This document shows positions 1 to 7,955 of a DNA stretch of 64,000 bases, one piece after another. The stretch covers positions 1 to 64,000 of the forward strand of contig NZ_FONS01000007.1 of assembly GCF_900112985.1 (NCBI RefSeq). The letters are read 5' to 3'. The position numbers and the translations under genes were made by a program. Numbering within the stretch: position 1 is the first letter of the stretch; each line of letters opens with the position of its first letter. This DNA is from Pedobacter antarcticus (GTDB taxonomy: Bacteria > Bacteroidota > Bacteroidia > Sphingobacteriales > Sphingobacteriaceae). The notes below the pieces were generated by a model that did not search any database, had not been told where the DNA came from, and was given only the letters and a program-made list of their open reading frames with translations.

Positions 1-1
1 C

Positions 2-244
2 GAAAGAATTAATGGTATACTCAAGACAGAGTTTGGTCTCCATGAAACATTCGGCTCCTTTGAGCAGGCCAAAAAACAAGTAGAATCAGCCATATCCAAA
101 TACAATTATCTCCGCCCGCATTTCAGCTGTGGATTGAAGACACCACAGTACAAACATGCCTATGTAGAGCCGCGCACTCCCAAGCAAAATCAGGACTATT
201 TGAACCACTCACAAGTAAATTCAGGAATACCAGTTACAGAATAA
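2..244 (+). CDS. IS3-family transposase, C-terminal end (5' truncated by window edge)
   Basis: Reading from base 2 gives 80 residues ending in TAA. The reading starts ERINGILKTEF and continues with a YNYLRPHFSCGLKTP stretch. This is the usual C-terminal end of the DDE integrase core of IS3/IS150-type transposases: the catalytic Glu helix followed by the 'YN..RPH..L...TP' signature. Only the last part is inside the window, so it cannot be said whether the element is intact. The final residues run through a 17-bp sequence that is repeated just after the stop codon, so the natural IS end may lie here. The downstream genes are not part of the element. Confidence 0.8.
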   Translation, partial: ERINGILKTEFGLHETFGSFEQAKKQVESAISKYNYLRPHFSCGLKTPQYKHAYVEPRTPKQNQDYLNHSQVNSGIPVTE

Positions 245-260
245 AGTAAATTCAGGAATA
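213..260. repeat. 17-bp direct repeat at the transposase 3' end
   Basis: AAGTAAATTCAGGAATA occurs at 213-229 and again at 244-260, 31 bp apart. The first copy is inside the transposase reading frame and the second begins at the last base of its stop codon. It may be the terminal repeat of the IS or a small duplication made during insertion or decay. The other end of the element is outside the window, so this cannot be decided here. Confidence 0.6.
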
Positions 261-316
261 TTAAATTGAGTTACCCTAATCTATCAAGTACTTTCAGTAT
301 AAGACAGTTAGAATTT

Positions 317-463
317 GCAATTTGGAAGCTTTTGATTTTCTGTTGATTTTGTTCGGTGTTGGTATACCCTTGCGATACCCTTGATATACCGTTGGGATAC
401 CCTTGGTATACCCCTTTGGGTAAAGGAAGGGTATCCCAAGGGTATATCAACGGTATATCAACC
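317..463 (+). repeat. Dispersed palindromic element, copy 1 (11-bp iterons)
   Basis: A unique-looking head (317-360) is followed by back-to-back units of about 11 bp of the form nnATACCCTTG. After a short turn these are followed by the same units in reverse complement. The arms 381-404 and 427-450 pair at 23 of 24 positions around a 22-nt loop. A second copy lies at 48411-48554 on the other strand, with the head conserved at 38 of 44 positions and the iterons in the same phase. No protein is encoded. It lies between the IS remnant and the carboxylase gene. It looks like a non-autonomous, REP/MITE-like dispersed repeat. Confidence 0.75.
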
Positions 464-630
464 TGGAAGAATAACGCTATAGATCCGGGCGGAAATAAAG
501 TTCAAACCTTAAGATGTCTATAGCAAGCCAATTAAGATATATGGTGTAAAACATACAATAAGGGCTTTTTTGCAGTTTAAAATTCCTCTGGTTTTTTTTA
601 AAATCTGCAGGAAAAATTTATCTTGCCAGA

Positions 631-2259
631 ATGGATATCGAATTCAATACGAACGAGGATAAAAATAAACAATTGCTAACCTTCTTACACGCCCGTCTGC
701 AAAAAATTGCCGAGGGTGGCGGGGCGAAGAATGCAGCGAAGCAAAAAGAAAAAGGGAAAATGCTTGCCAGAGAACGCGTTTCTTATCTGATAGATAAGGA
801 TTCTGAATTCCTGGAAATCGGAGCATTTGCTGCCGATGGTATGTATAAAGAACAGGGTGGCTGTCCTGCTGCAGGTGTGGTGTGCGGAATAGGATATGTA
901 TCCGGCAGGCAGTGCATGATTATAGCTAACGATGCAACTGTTAAAGCTGGTGCATGGTTTCCAATGACGGCTAAAAAGAATCTTCGCGCGCAGGAAATTG
1001 CGATGGAGAATCGTTTACCGGTAATTTACCTGGTAGATAGTGCAGGAGTATACCTGCCCATGCAGGATGAAATTTTTCCCGATAAAGAACATTTTGGCCG
1101 AATGTTTAGAAATAATGCAATGATGTCTGCAGAGGGCATTGTGCAGATCTCTGCAATTATGGGATCCTGTGTCGCGGGCGGGGCTTATCTGCCGATTATG
1201 AGCGACGAAGCCATGATTGTAGATAAAACAGGTTCAGTTTTTCTGGCTGGATCTTATCTGGTTAAATCTGCAATAGGAGAAGATATTGATAATGAAACCC
1301 TGGGGGGGGCAACCACGCATTGCGAGATTTCAGGTGTTACAGATTATAAACACCCCGATGATCAGCACTGTCTGGATAGTATCCGCCAGCTGATGAGTAT
1401 GCTGGGCGCGCCGGAGCAGGCTGGATTTAGCCGGATTGAATCTGCAGAACCCAAAGCAGACCCTAAAGAGATTTACGGCATACTCCCTGAAAACAGGGAG
1501 AAACAATATGACATGCATGAACTGATCTATCGACTGGTAGATGATTCGGCCCTGGAAGAATATAAGAAAGACTACGGTAAAAGTATTATCTGTGGTTTGG
1601 CCAGAATTGACGGCTGGGCAGTTGGCATAGTTGCTAATCAGCGGAAGGTAGTGAAGTCTAAAAAAGGTGAAATGCAGTTTGGTGGAGTGATTTATTCGGA
1701 TAGTGCAGACAAAGCTGCCCGGTTTATCATGAACTGTAATCAGAAGAAAATACCGCTGGTGTTTTTGCAGGACGTAACTGGCTTTATGGTTGGCAGCCGT
1801 TCTGAGCAGGGAGGTATTATAAAAGATGGCGCAAAAATGGTCAATGCTGTGGCAAATTCAGTCGTACCTAAATTTACCATCGTCATTGGTAATTCTTACG
1901 GGGCCGGAAATTATGCGATGTGTGGAAAAGCGTATGATCCGAGGTTAATTTATGCTTGGCCTACAGCCAGAATTGCAGTAATGGGAGGTTCTCAGGCTGC
2001 AAAAACATTGTTACAAATTCAGGCTGCCTCGCTGAAAGCCCGGGGCGAGACTATTACACCGGAAAAAGAGGCTGAAATGCTTAAAGAAATATCAGACAGG
2101 TATGATAATCAGACTACTCCGGAATACGCGGCTGCAAGATTATGGGTAGATGGTATTATTGACCCGCTGGAAACAAGGAAGGTAATTTCGATGGGAATTG
2201 AAGCTGCTAATCAGGCTCCTGTAAAAAGAGCGTTTAATGTCGGGATTATCCAGACATAG
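631..2259 (+). CDS. Acyl-CoA carboxylase, carboxyltransferase (beta) subunit, methylcrotonyl-CoA type
   Basis: The 542-residue protein has the two crotonase-fold halves of a biotin-dependent carboxyltransferase. The N-terminal half has an oxyanion-type GSCVAGGAYLP loop at residues 178-188 and LGGATTHCEISGVTDY around 224-239. The C-terminal half has GNSYGAGNYAMCGKAYDP around 420-437. The family transfers CO2 from carboxybiotin to an acyl-CoA. The LGGA..H...SGVTD signature and length fit methylcrotonyl-CoA carboxylase beta (leucine breakdown) better than propionyl-CoA carboxylase, but the substrate is inferred. No biotin carboxylase or biotin carrier partner is adjacent, so the alpha subunit must be elsewhere. 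The ATG follows a 370-bp intergenic region carrying the dispersed repeat. Confidence 0.85.
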   Translation: MDIEFNTNEDKNKQLLTFLHARLQKIAEGGGAKNAAKQKEKGKMLARERVSYLIDKDSEFLEIGAFAADGMYKEQGGCPAAGVVCGIGYVSGRQCMIIANDATVKAGAWFPMTAKKNLRAQEIAMENRLPVIYLVDSAGVYLPMQDEIFPDKEHFGRMFRNNAMMSAEGIVQISAIMGSCVAGGAYLPIMSDEAMIVDKTGSVFLAGSYLVKSAIGEDIDNETLGGATTHCEISGVTDYKHPDDQHCLDSIRQLMSMLGAPEQAGFSRIESAEPKADPKEIYGILPENREKQYDMHELIYRLVDDSALEEYKKDYGKSIICGLARIDGWAVGIVANQRKVVKSKKGEMQFGGVIYSDSADKAARFIMNCNQKKIPLVFLQDVTGFMVGSRSEQGGIIKDGAKMVNAVANSVVPKFTIVIGNSYGAGNYAMCGKAYDPRLIYAWPTARIAVMGGSQAAKTLLQIQAASLKARGETITPEKEAEMLKEISDRYDNQTTPEYAAARLWVDGIIDPLETRKVISMGIEAANQAPVKRAFNVGIIQT

Positions 2260-2280
2260 TTGCTAAATTTGATTTAATCA

Positions 2281-2922
2281 ATGCTGCTATCCATGAAAAA
2301 GGTCTGGTGTTTTCTAGTTTTGCTATCTGTCTATTCAGTTACCTATGCACAGGTTAAAAATGTCTGGCTCAATGCAAAGGACGAAGTGATTGCCGACTCC
2401 GCTCAGGCTGTTACCTATGCCGTTTATGGTAAGCTATCTGGAGACAGTGTGTACACGTTTAAAAAATTCGATTTCGATGGGATTCTGCTTGCGTCGGGCT
2501 CCTTCCGCCAGGATAGTCTGGTCGAGCCACACGGGCAGTTTATTTATTATAACTGGATCACGCCAGATAATAATTATACCAATGATAGCTTTGAGATTAA
2601 CGGGCGGGAACGTTTTATTGAACTGGTTGGCAATTACCGCAATGGGTTGAGGCAGGGGCGCTGGATAAGTTATTACACGGATAAAAAAATTAAACAGGTG
2701 ATCACATTCGATCGGGGTATACTGCATGGTGCATATCAGTATTTTGCACCCAACGGCAAGCTCATTGCACAGGGTTTGTATGCATCAGGTAAAAAAAATG
2801 GAACCTGGATACTGAACGGAGGCAAACAGGAAGACGAATATGAAAACGATAAGCTCATTTCCAGTCTAAAAGGCCGTAAACTACAGCAAAAACAAGCTGA
2901 AAGACAACGAATTCAACAGTAG
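2281..2922 (+). CDS. Secreted MORN-repeat-like protein of unknown function
   Basis: 213 residues with a signal peptide ending near VTYAQ (residue 24). The body contains MORN-like units: GNYRNGLRQGRWISYY, GAYQYFAPNGKLIAQG and LYASGKKNGTWIL. Such 'toxin-antitoxin YwqK'/MORN-type proteins are common in Bacteroidota as exported proteins without a known activity. The C terminus is rich in Lys and Gln. The gene begins 21 bp after the carboxylase stop, so it is probably co-transcribed, although no functional link is obvious. An ATG at codon 5 (2293) is an alternative start that leaves the signal peptide intact. Confidence 0.7.
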   Translation: MLLSMKKVWCFLVLLSVYSVTYAQVKNVWLNAKDEVIADSAQAVTYAVYGKLSGDSVYTFKKFDFDGILLASGSFRQDSLVEPHGQFIYYNWITPDNNYTNDSFEINGRERFIELVGNYRNGLRQGRWISYYTDKKIKQVITFDRGILHGAYQYFAPNGKLIAQGLYASGKKNGTWILNGGKQEDEYENDKLISSLKGRKLQQKQAERQRIQQ

Positions 2923-2930
2923 CGGCGGGT

Positions 2931-2961
2931 TTGCTCATCCCATTTTAAAGCCGTAAATTTG
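2931..2961 (+). promoter_or_regulatory. Bacteroidota housekeeping promoter of trxB
   Basis: TTG at 2931-2933 and TAAATTTG at 2954-2961 are separated by 20 bp. This fits the Bacteroidota primary sigma consensus (TTG about -33, TAnnTTTG about -7). It lies 57 bp upstream of the trxB ATG. Confidence 0.7.
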
Positions 2962-3018
2962 CATTTCAAAAATCCGGTTCCGGTCTCACCGGTGCAGGAT
3001 ATCTTATAAAATATAATC

Positions 3019-3972
3019 ATGAATAATTCCCTAGAAACAGAACACGTACAATGCCTGATTATAGGTTCAGGACCTGCCGGATACACTGCAGCAATTTATG
3101 CAGCAAGAGCAGACCTGAAACCAGTTCTATATACCGGTATGGAAGCCGGAGGTCAATTGACCCAAACTACAGATGTTGATAATTTCCCTGGTTATCCGAA
3201 TGGGGTAATGGGACCTGAAATGATGGAAGATTTCCGGAAGCAGGCAGAGCGTTTCGGAACTGATATTCGGTTTGGTTATGTAAGCTCAGTTGATTTTTCT
3301 TCTACACCACACCGTGTGGTAGTCGACGAGATTAAAACGATCACAGCCGATACAGTAATTATTTCTACAGGTGCAACCGCAAAATGGCTTGGCCTGCCTT
3401 CTGAACAAAAATATAATGGCTTTGGCGTTTCTGCCTGTGCAGTATGCGACGGATTTTTCTTTAAAGGCCAGGATATTGCAATCGTGGGTGCAGGAGACAC
3501 CGCGGCTGAAGAAGCAACCTATCTTGCCAAGCTTTGTAAAAAAGTTTATATGCTGGTCAGAAGAGATGAGTTCAGGGCTTCCAAAGCAATGGTACACCGC
3601 GTATTAAATACGCCTAATATCGAAGTTATTTACAACTCGGAAGCTACGGAAGTACTTGGAAACGGTAAAAATGTAACCGGAATTAAGGTTTTAAATAATC
3701 AAACCGGTGCGGAACAGGAATTGGCTGTAGAAGGCTTTTTCGTAGCTATCGGGCATCAGCCTAATACTGCGATCTTTAAGGATTGGCTGGATATGGATGA
3801 AACTGGTTATCTGAAAACTATTCCTGGTTCTACTAAAACTAATGTTGAAGGTGTATTCGCTTGTGGAGACGTTCAGGATCATTATTACCGTCAGGCTGTT
3901 ACAGCAGCTGGTTCTGGTTGTATGGCTGCACTGGATGCAGAACGTTATCTGGCAGCTAAAGAAGCTGTTTAA
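3019..3972 (+). CDS. trxB: Thioredoxin reductase
   Basis: 317 residues, the usual length of low-molecular-weight thioredoxin reductase, a cytosolic FAD enzyme that reduces thioredoxin with NADPH. Visible in order: FAD-binding GSGPAGYTAA at 17-26, the redox-active CAVC disulfide at C140-C143, the NADPH-binding GAGDTAAEEA at 157-166, and the C-terminal FAD motif GVFACGDVQD. It is a single gene with its own TTG-N20-TAAATTTG promoter and an intrinsic terminator directly after it. Confidence 0.95.
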   Translation: MNNSLETEHVQCLIIGSGPAGYTAAIYAARADLKPVLYTGMEAGGQLTQTTDVDNFPGYPNGVMGPEMMEDFRKQAERFGTDIRFGYVSSVDFSSTPHRVVVDEIKTITADTVIISTGATAKWLGLPSEQKYNGFGVSACAVCDGFFFKGQDIAIVGAGDTAAEEATYLAKLCKKVYMLVRRDEFRASKAMVHRVLNTPNIEVIYNSEATEVLGNGKNVTGIKVLNNQTGAEQELAVEGFFVAIGHQPNTAIFKDWLDMDETGYLKTIPGSTKTNVEGVFACGDVQDHYYRQAVTAAGSGCMAALDAERYLAAKEAV

Positions 3973-3994
3973 AATTATATAAATACAGTTCTAC

Positions 3995-4028
3995 AGGCAT
4001 ATCTAATTTTGGATATGCCTTTTTTTTG
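3995..4028 (+). terminator. Rho-independent terminator of trxB
   Basis: AGGCATATC (3995-4003) pairs with GATATGCCT (4012-4020) around an 8-nt loop and is followed by a run of T. It lies 23 bp after the trxB stop. Confidence 0.85.
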
Positions 4029-4148
4029 TGGTTATTTCCCGCTGTAGATTTATGCGGATCAAATTTGGCCTGACCACTCATTATGACTAATTTTAATTTC
4101 TAACGGACCTTATTAAGCTCGTTCCGGTAATAAAAAAAAATAAACTCA

Positions 4149-6041
4149 ATGAAAATAAAAAGTATTCTGACTGGCTCTATGCTAGTATGTACGGTGTGGA
4201 GCGTCAATGCGCAGACAGACAAAAATCTGGGAATAATTCCTGCACCTGTTGCTGTTTCTGTACAGACAGGTTCTTTTATACTTGATAAAACTGTCGTTCT
4301 GGTTCAGGGAGATGCTGCAAATGCAGCTACATCGGATATACTTAATGCATATATCGCTGCCAAAGGTGGCTTTGCCCTGCGTCCTGTAGCTGCTGTACCG
4401 AAGGGTAGTAAAGCTATTATTTTAAGCTCCAAAGGGGCAGCAGAATTACCTGAAGAAGGTTATAAAATTGTTGTGGGGAAAGGGCAGATTGAGATAACTG
4501 GTAAAGGTGCCGGACTTTTTTATGGCGTGCAGACACTGATGCAGATGATACCAGAAAAAACGGGGCAGGAGCTGATTATTCCTGCTGCCAGAATTGAAGA
4601 CTATCCAAGATTTAAATATCGGGGAATGATGCTGGATGTAGCAAGGCATGCTTTTCCAGTTTCTTTTATTAAAAAATATATAGATCTGCTGGCTCAGTAT
4701 AAAATGAATACTTTCCACTGGCATCTGACAGATGACCAGGGCTGGAGAATTGAGATTAAGAAATATCCTAAACTTACCGGCATAGGTTCCTCAAGAAACG
4801 GAACGATAGTCGGTCATCATCCCGGGGTGGCAAATGATGGCATCGTTTACAAACATTTTTATACGCAGGACGAGATAAAGGATGTTGTCGCTTATGCTGC
4901 ACGTAAGTTTATTAATGTAATTCCTGAGATTGAACTTCCCGGACATAGTTCGGCTGCAATCGCTGCCTATCCACAGCTGAGTGCGTTTCCGGACCGAGAT
5001 ACTTTTATTGATGCTAATACTCCTTGGGCAGGTTCCAGAAAAGGTAAGCAGGTGCAGCAGACCTGGGGCGTTTTTGATGACGTATATGTGCCCACTGACG
5101 CTACTTTTAAATTCCTGGAGGATGTGCTGGACGAGGTTATTACATTATTTCCTTCCCGTTATATTCATATCGGGGGAGATGAGAGTCCAAAAACCTATTG
5201 GAAGGAGTCTGCGTTTTGCCAACAGTTGATTAAAGAAAAAGGGTTGAAAGATGAACATGAGCTGCAGAGTTATTTTATTCAGCGTATCGAAAAACATGTG
5301 AATAGCAAAGGCCGTTCGATTATAGGATGGGATGAAATTCTGGAGGGCGGGCTGGCACCTAATGCTACAGTGATGTCCTGGAGAGGATTACAGGGTGGAA
5401 TAGCAGCAGCGAAACAGCACCACGATGTGATTATGACTCCTTCAAGCGATGGTTTGTATTTTGATCACGCGCAGTCAGCTTCTGCAGACGAGCCAACTAA
5501 TATAGGTGGTTTAAATCCTTATACACGTGTATACGCTTATAATCCCATACCTGCAGAACTTACCGCCGATGAACAGAAATATATTTTGGGCGTTCAGGCG
5601 AATTTATGGACAGAATATGTGAAGACTCCGGAGAAGGTTGAATATATGATTTTGCCTAAGCTTTTTGCGCTTTCAGAGACAGCATGGACTCAGCAGGACA
5701 AGAAAGATTTGCAAAATTTTGCTGAAGAAAGGCTGCCTTATCATTTAGCTCGCCTGGATCTGACAGGTACTAATTTTTGGGTACCTACGCCGATTGGACA
5801 ACCGCTTCAGGCGGTGGAGGGTGAAGTAATTGATATGCCATTGAAAGTACCTGTTAAAGGGGCTAAAATTTATTTTACACTTGATGGAACACGTCCAAAT
5901 GCATTAGCGGCTCCTTATATAACAGGTTTAAAGGTTAAAGTCCCGGCGGGAAAATCGCTTGTTTTTAAAACAATTGTAATTACACCGCAAGGAAAAAGTT
6001 CTGTTGTTACAGAGACCAAGTTGACAAATCAGGTAAAATAA
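4149..6041 (+). CDS. Beta-N-acetylhexosaminidase, glycoside hydrolase family 20
   Basis: 630 residues with an N-terminal signal peptide (cut near VNAQ, residue 22), so it is periplasmic or exported. A GH20b-type N-terminal domain (about 30-150) precedes the GH20 catalytic barrel (about 155-500), which has FHWHLTDDQGWR at 189-200 and the catalytic pair D344-E345 in HIGGDES. The C-terminal part (about 545-630, with KIYFTLDGTRPN) looks like the chitobiase/hexosaminidase C-terminal domain. The family removes terminal GlcNAc or GalNAc from chitin fragments, peptidoglycan-derived or host glycans. The gene stands alone with no adjacent SusC/D pair, so no specific polysaccharide locus is implied. Confidence 0.9.
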   Translation: MKIKSILTGSMLVCTVWSVNAQTDKNLGIIPAPVAVSVQTGSFILDKTVVLVQGDAANAATSDILNAYIAAKGGFALRPVAAVPKGSKAIILSSKGAAELPEEGYKIVVGKGQIEITGKGAGLFYGVQTLMQMIPEKTGQELIIPAARIEDYPRFKYRGMMLDVARHAFPVSFIKKYIDLLAQYKMNTFHWHLTDDQGWRIEIKKYPKLTGIGSSRNGTIVGHHPGVANDGIVYKHFYTQDEIKDVVAYAARKFINVIPEIELPGHSSAAIAAYPQLSAFPDRDTFIDANTPWAGSRKGKQVQQTWGVFDDVYVPTDATFKFLEDVLDEVITLFPSRYIHIGGDESPKTYWKESAFCQQLIKEKGLKDEHELQSYFIQRIEKHVNSKGRSIIGWDEILEGGLAPNATVMSWRGLQGGIAAAKQHHDVIMTPSSDGLYFDHAQSASADEPTNIGGLNPYTRVYAYNPIPAELTADEQKYILGVQANLWTEYVKTPEKVEYMILPKLFALSETAWTQQDKKDLQNFAEERLPYHLARLDLTGTNFWVPTPIGQPLQAVEGEVIDMPLKVPVKGAKIYFTLDGTRPNALAAPYITGLKVKVPAGKSLVFKTIVITPQGKSSVVTETKLTNQVK

Positions 6042-6070
6042 CATAAATTGCTTCGCTAAACCCGATCAGC

Positions 6071-6700
6071 ATGAAACCTACTAAATATATTTTACAGCAG
6101 TCTGTGTTTATAGCAGGACTCTTATTTTTATTGGCCTGTCGTCACGAATCACCTGCAACCCAGGAAAAGTCAGCTCATACAAATGCTACAGAAAAAGCTG
6201 CGAAGGCGGGTCAATTCTCTTTTTATAAAGATATAGAAGTTAAGCCAGGAATGCATTTCGAAATTATAAGCTGGGGAAAAGGAGTGGACAGTGTTGGTGG
6301 TTACCAAATATTAATGTCCGATTCGACAAAAAATAATTTTCGTTCTCTGGCTGTGGAAAGGGAGGGAGTTATTACAGATGTTTGGAATATGGATCTTGAT
6401 AATGATGGCAATCCGGAACTCTATATCGAATTATTGAGCAAACAAAATGTAAAGGATCTGCAGGTGTATGAATATCAGAACAATAGTTTCAATAAAATAA
6501 ACTTTCCGCCATTGAGTGCAAGAGCTAAAAAGAACTATGCAGGTGGTGACAAGTTTTTTATTAAGAATGGAGATCTCTTTAGAACCTATCCTTATATCGC
6601 AGATTCTTCCGATACAACAGCTGTTAAAGGAGCACTTAAAACACTGGTTTATCAGCTGCGTGGTAATTCATTTTCAGTAGATGAGATTAAAGTAGACTAG
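6071..6700 (+). CDS. Lipoprotein of unknown function
   Basis: 209 residues with a lipoprotein signal: a hydrophobic stretch ending LLAC, with the lipidated Cys at 23. The remainder is soluble and includes LDNDGNPELYIEL near residue 115. That Asp-rich turn resembles FG-GAP/calcium-loop segments but occurs only once. It begins 29 bp after the hexosaminidase stop and is probably co-transcribed. No recognisable catalytic motif was seen. Confidence 0.6.
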   Translation: MKPTKYILQQSVFIAGLLFLLACRHESPATQEKSAHTNATEKAAKAGQFSFYKDIEVKPGMHFEIISWGKGVDSVGGYQILMSDSTKNNFRSLAVEREGVITDVWNMDLDNDGNPELYIELLSKQNVKDLQVYEYQNNSFNKINFPPLSARAKKNYAGGDKFFIKNGDLFRTYPYIADSSDTTAVKGALKTLVYQLRGNSFSVDEIKVD

Positions 6701-6716
6701 TCTGCTTTAATCTCAT
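6681..6716. terminator. Possible terminator overlapping a stop codon
   Basis: ATGAGATTAAAG (6681-6692) is the exact reverse complement of CTTTAATCTCAT (6705-6716). The hairpin spans the end of the lipoprotein gene and its stop codon and lies between convergent genes. The following T content is modest, so it may be only a weak terminator. Confidence 0.45.
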
Positions 6717-6751
6717 GATTTGTTAGCTTTTAAATTAAAGATCAATCCTGG

Positions 6752-7342
6752 TTAATCTATTTGTGCGCTGATTCTTTCGAATTTTTCTATTAGCAGCTCC
6801 AGTCGTTCTTTTTCTCTTTTGAGGAATGCTTTTCTTAAATAGGTTGCGCAGAAAACCATCCAGCAGAAAGAGAATACTATAATTGCAAGCTGCGTCCAGG
6901 GCTCCATACGTTCAAATGTTTCCATGAAATATAGGATCATTCCTGCAGAGATTGCCATTGGATAAAACCAATAAAGTCTGGTATAGAGCTGATAACGGCT
7001 GAACTGATATTCTTTCAGTCTTTCAATAAAAGATGACGGATTAATCGTGAAATCCTGTTTTGAAAGGATTGCATGCTCTCTGTAAAGTAGTAATGTATAT
7101 ATGGCTACTGTTAGCAAAATGATTCCGACACCAAGCATGGCCGTCCATGATTTGAAGTCATAAGTTAATAATAAGGTCGCAATTGCTGCAAGCGAAATGA
7201 GCATTCCCGCTATATTCAGCAAAGACTTCCGCCGGATAGCATTAACCTCCAGTTTTGCCTGTTTAAGCATTTCTTCCGCAGAGATACCGGGCTCTGGGGA
7301 ATGTGATTGCCAAAGGGATTTTATATGATCAAATTCGTGCAT
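6752..7342 (-). CDS. Four-TM membrane protein, probable anti-sigma partner of the ECF factor
   Basis: 196 residues. About 40 N-terminal cytoplasmic residues precede hydrophobic segments around 40-60, 66-86, 124-145 and 150-170. The C-terminal tail is rich in Lys and Glu. Its start overlaps the end of the upstream ECF sigma gene by 14 bp, so the two are translationally coupled. Overlap with an ECF sigma gene suggests an anti-sigma or sensor role, but no zinc-binding anti-sigma motif (HxxxCxxC) is present. The function is therefore inferred from context only. Confidence 0.6.
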   Translation of the reverse strand: MHEFDHIKSLWQSHSPEPGISAEEMLKQAKLEVNAIRRKSLLNIAGMLISLAAIATLLLTYDFKSWTAMLGVGIILLTVAIYTLLLYREHAILSKQDFTINPSSFIERLKEYQFSRYQLYTRLYWFYPMAISAGMILYFMETFERMEPWTQLAIIVFSFCWMVFCATYLRKAFLKREKERLELLIEKFERISAQID

Positions 7343-7826
7343 GATGATTGTATAATTCTGTAAGTTTTTGTTTAATCCTGTGAATTTTTACCCTGAGGTT
7401 TCCTTCACTGATTCCTGATATCTCCGCAATTTCTGCGTAAGGAAGTTCATCCAGTACCATCGTTATGATTAGCCTGTCGTGTTCTTCCAGTTTTGCAATG
7501 GACTGGTATAGGAGTGCTACCTGTTCATTTTTTTCTGTGTATTCTTCAATACGGTTTTCGATAATGTGATCTGTCAGCTCATCTTTGGCCTGTCGTTTTT
7601 CTGAGCGTAACCAGGTTAGGCAGGTATTAACCGCAATGCGGTATATCCAGGTAGAAATCAACGACTTCTCCCGGAACTTATCCAGGTTTTGCCAGACTTT
7701 CAGGAAGGTTTCCTGCAGCAGATCATTCGCCGCGTCAGCGTCACCTGTATATCCATAACACAGGTGAAAAATTTTCTTCGAATTCTTGTCGAAAATCTGC
7801 TTAAATAAGAGGTCTTTCTGGTCCAA
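7329..7826 (-). CDS. ECF-type RNA polymerase sigma factor
   Basis: 165 residues with a sigma-70 region 2 (about 8-75, containing DLLQETFLKVWQNLDKF and STWIYRIAVNTCL) and region 4 (about 105-160, containing LPYAEIAEISGISEGNLRVKIHR). It belongs to the extracytoplasmic-function group that redirects RNA polymerase in response to an envelope signal. The frame opens with TTG at 7826 because an in-frame TAA lies three codons upstream and no ATG is available near the N terminus. It is co-transcribed with the overlapping membrane protein and is divergent from the symporter gene. Confidence 0.85.
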   Translation of the reverse strand: MDQKDLLFKQIFDKNSKKIFHLCYGYTGDADAANDLLQETFLKVWQNLDKFREKSLISTWIYRIAVNTCLTWLRSEKRQAKDELTDHIIENRIEEYTEKNEQVALLYQSIAKLEEHDRLIITMVLDELPYAEIAEISGISEGNLRVKIHRIKQKLTELYNHHARI

Positions 7827-7955
7827 TCTTCTTTAATTTTTGGGTTTTGACTTCATTGTCGAAATATTGTTACAGCTGTGCTATTTATTTTACGCTTCCT
7901 AAATAAGTTAATTGTTGTAGTTTTACTCCGCGAAAACACAAAAAGAAACAATATA

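Noticed and set aside
361..463. CRISPR-like repeat array
   Set aside because: Units are 11 bp with no spacers, change orientation midway and have no cas genes nearby.
7878..7955. Longer GTG start for the symporter
   Set aside because: The extra 26 residues form an unusual hydrophobic leader, while the ATG at 7956 directly precedes the conserved first membrane segment.
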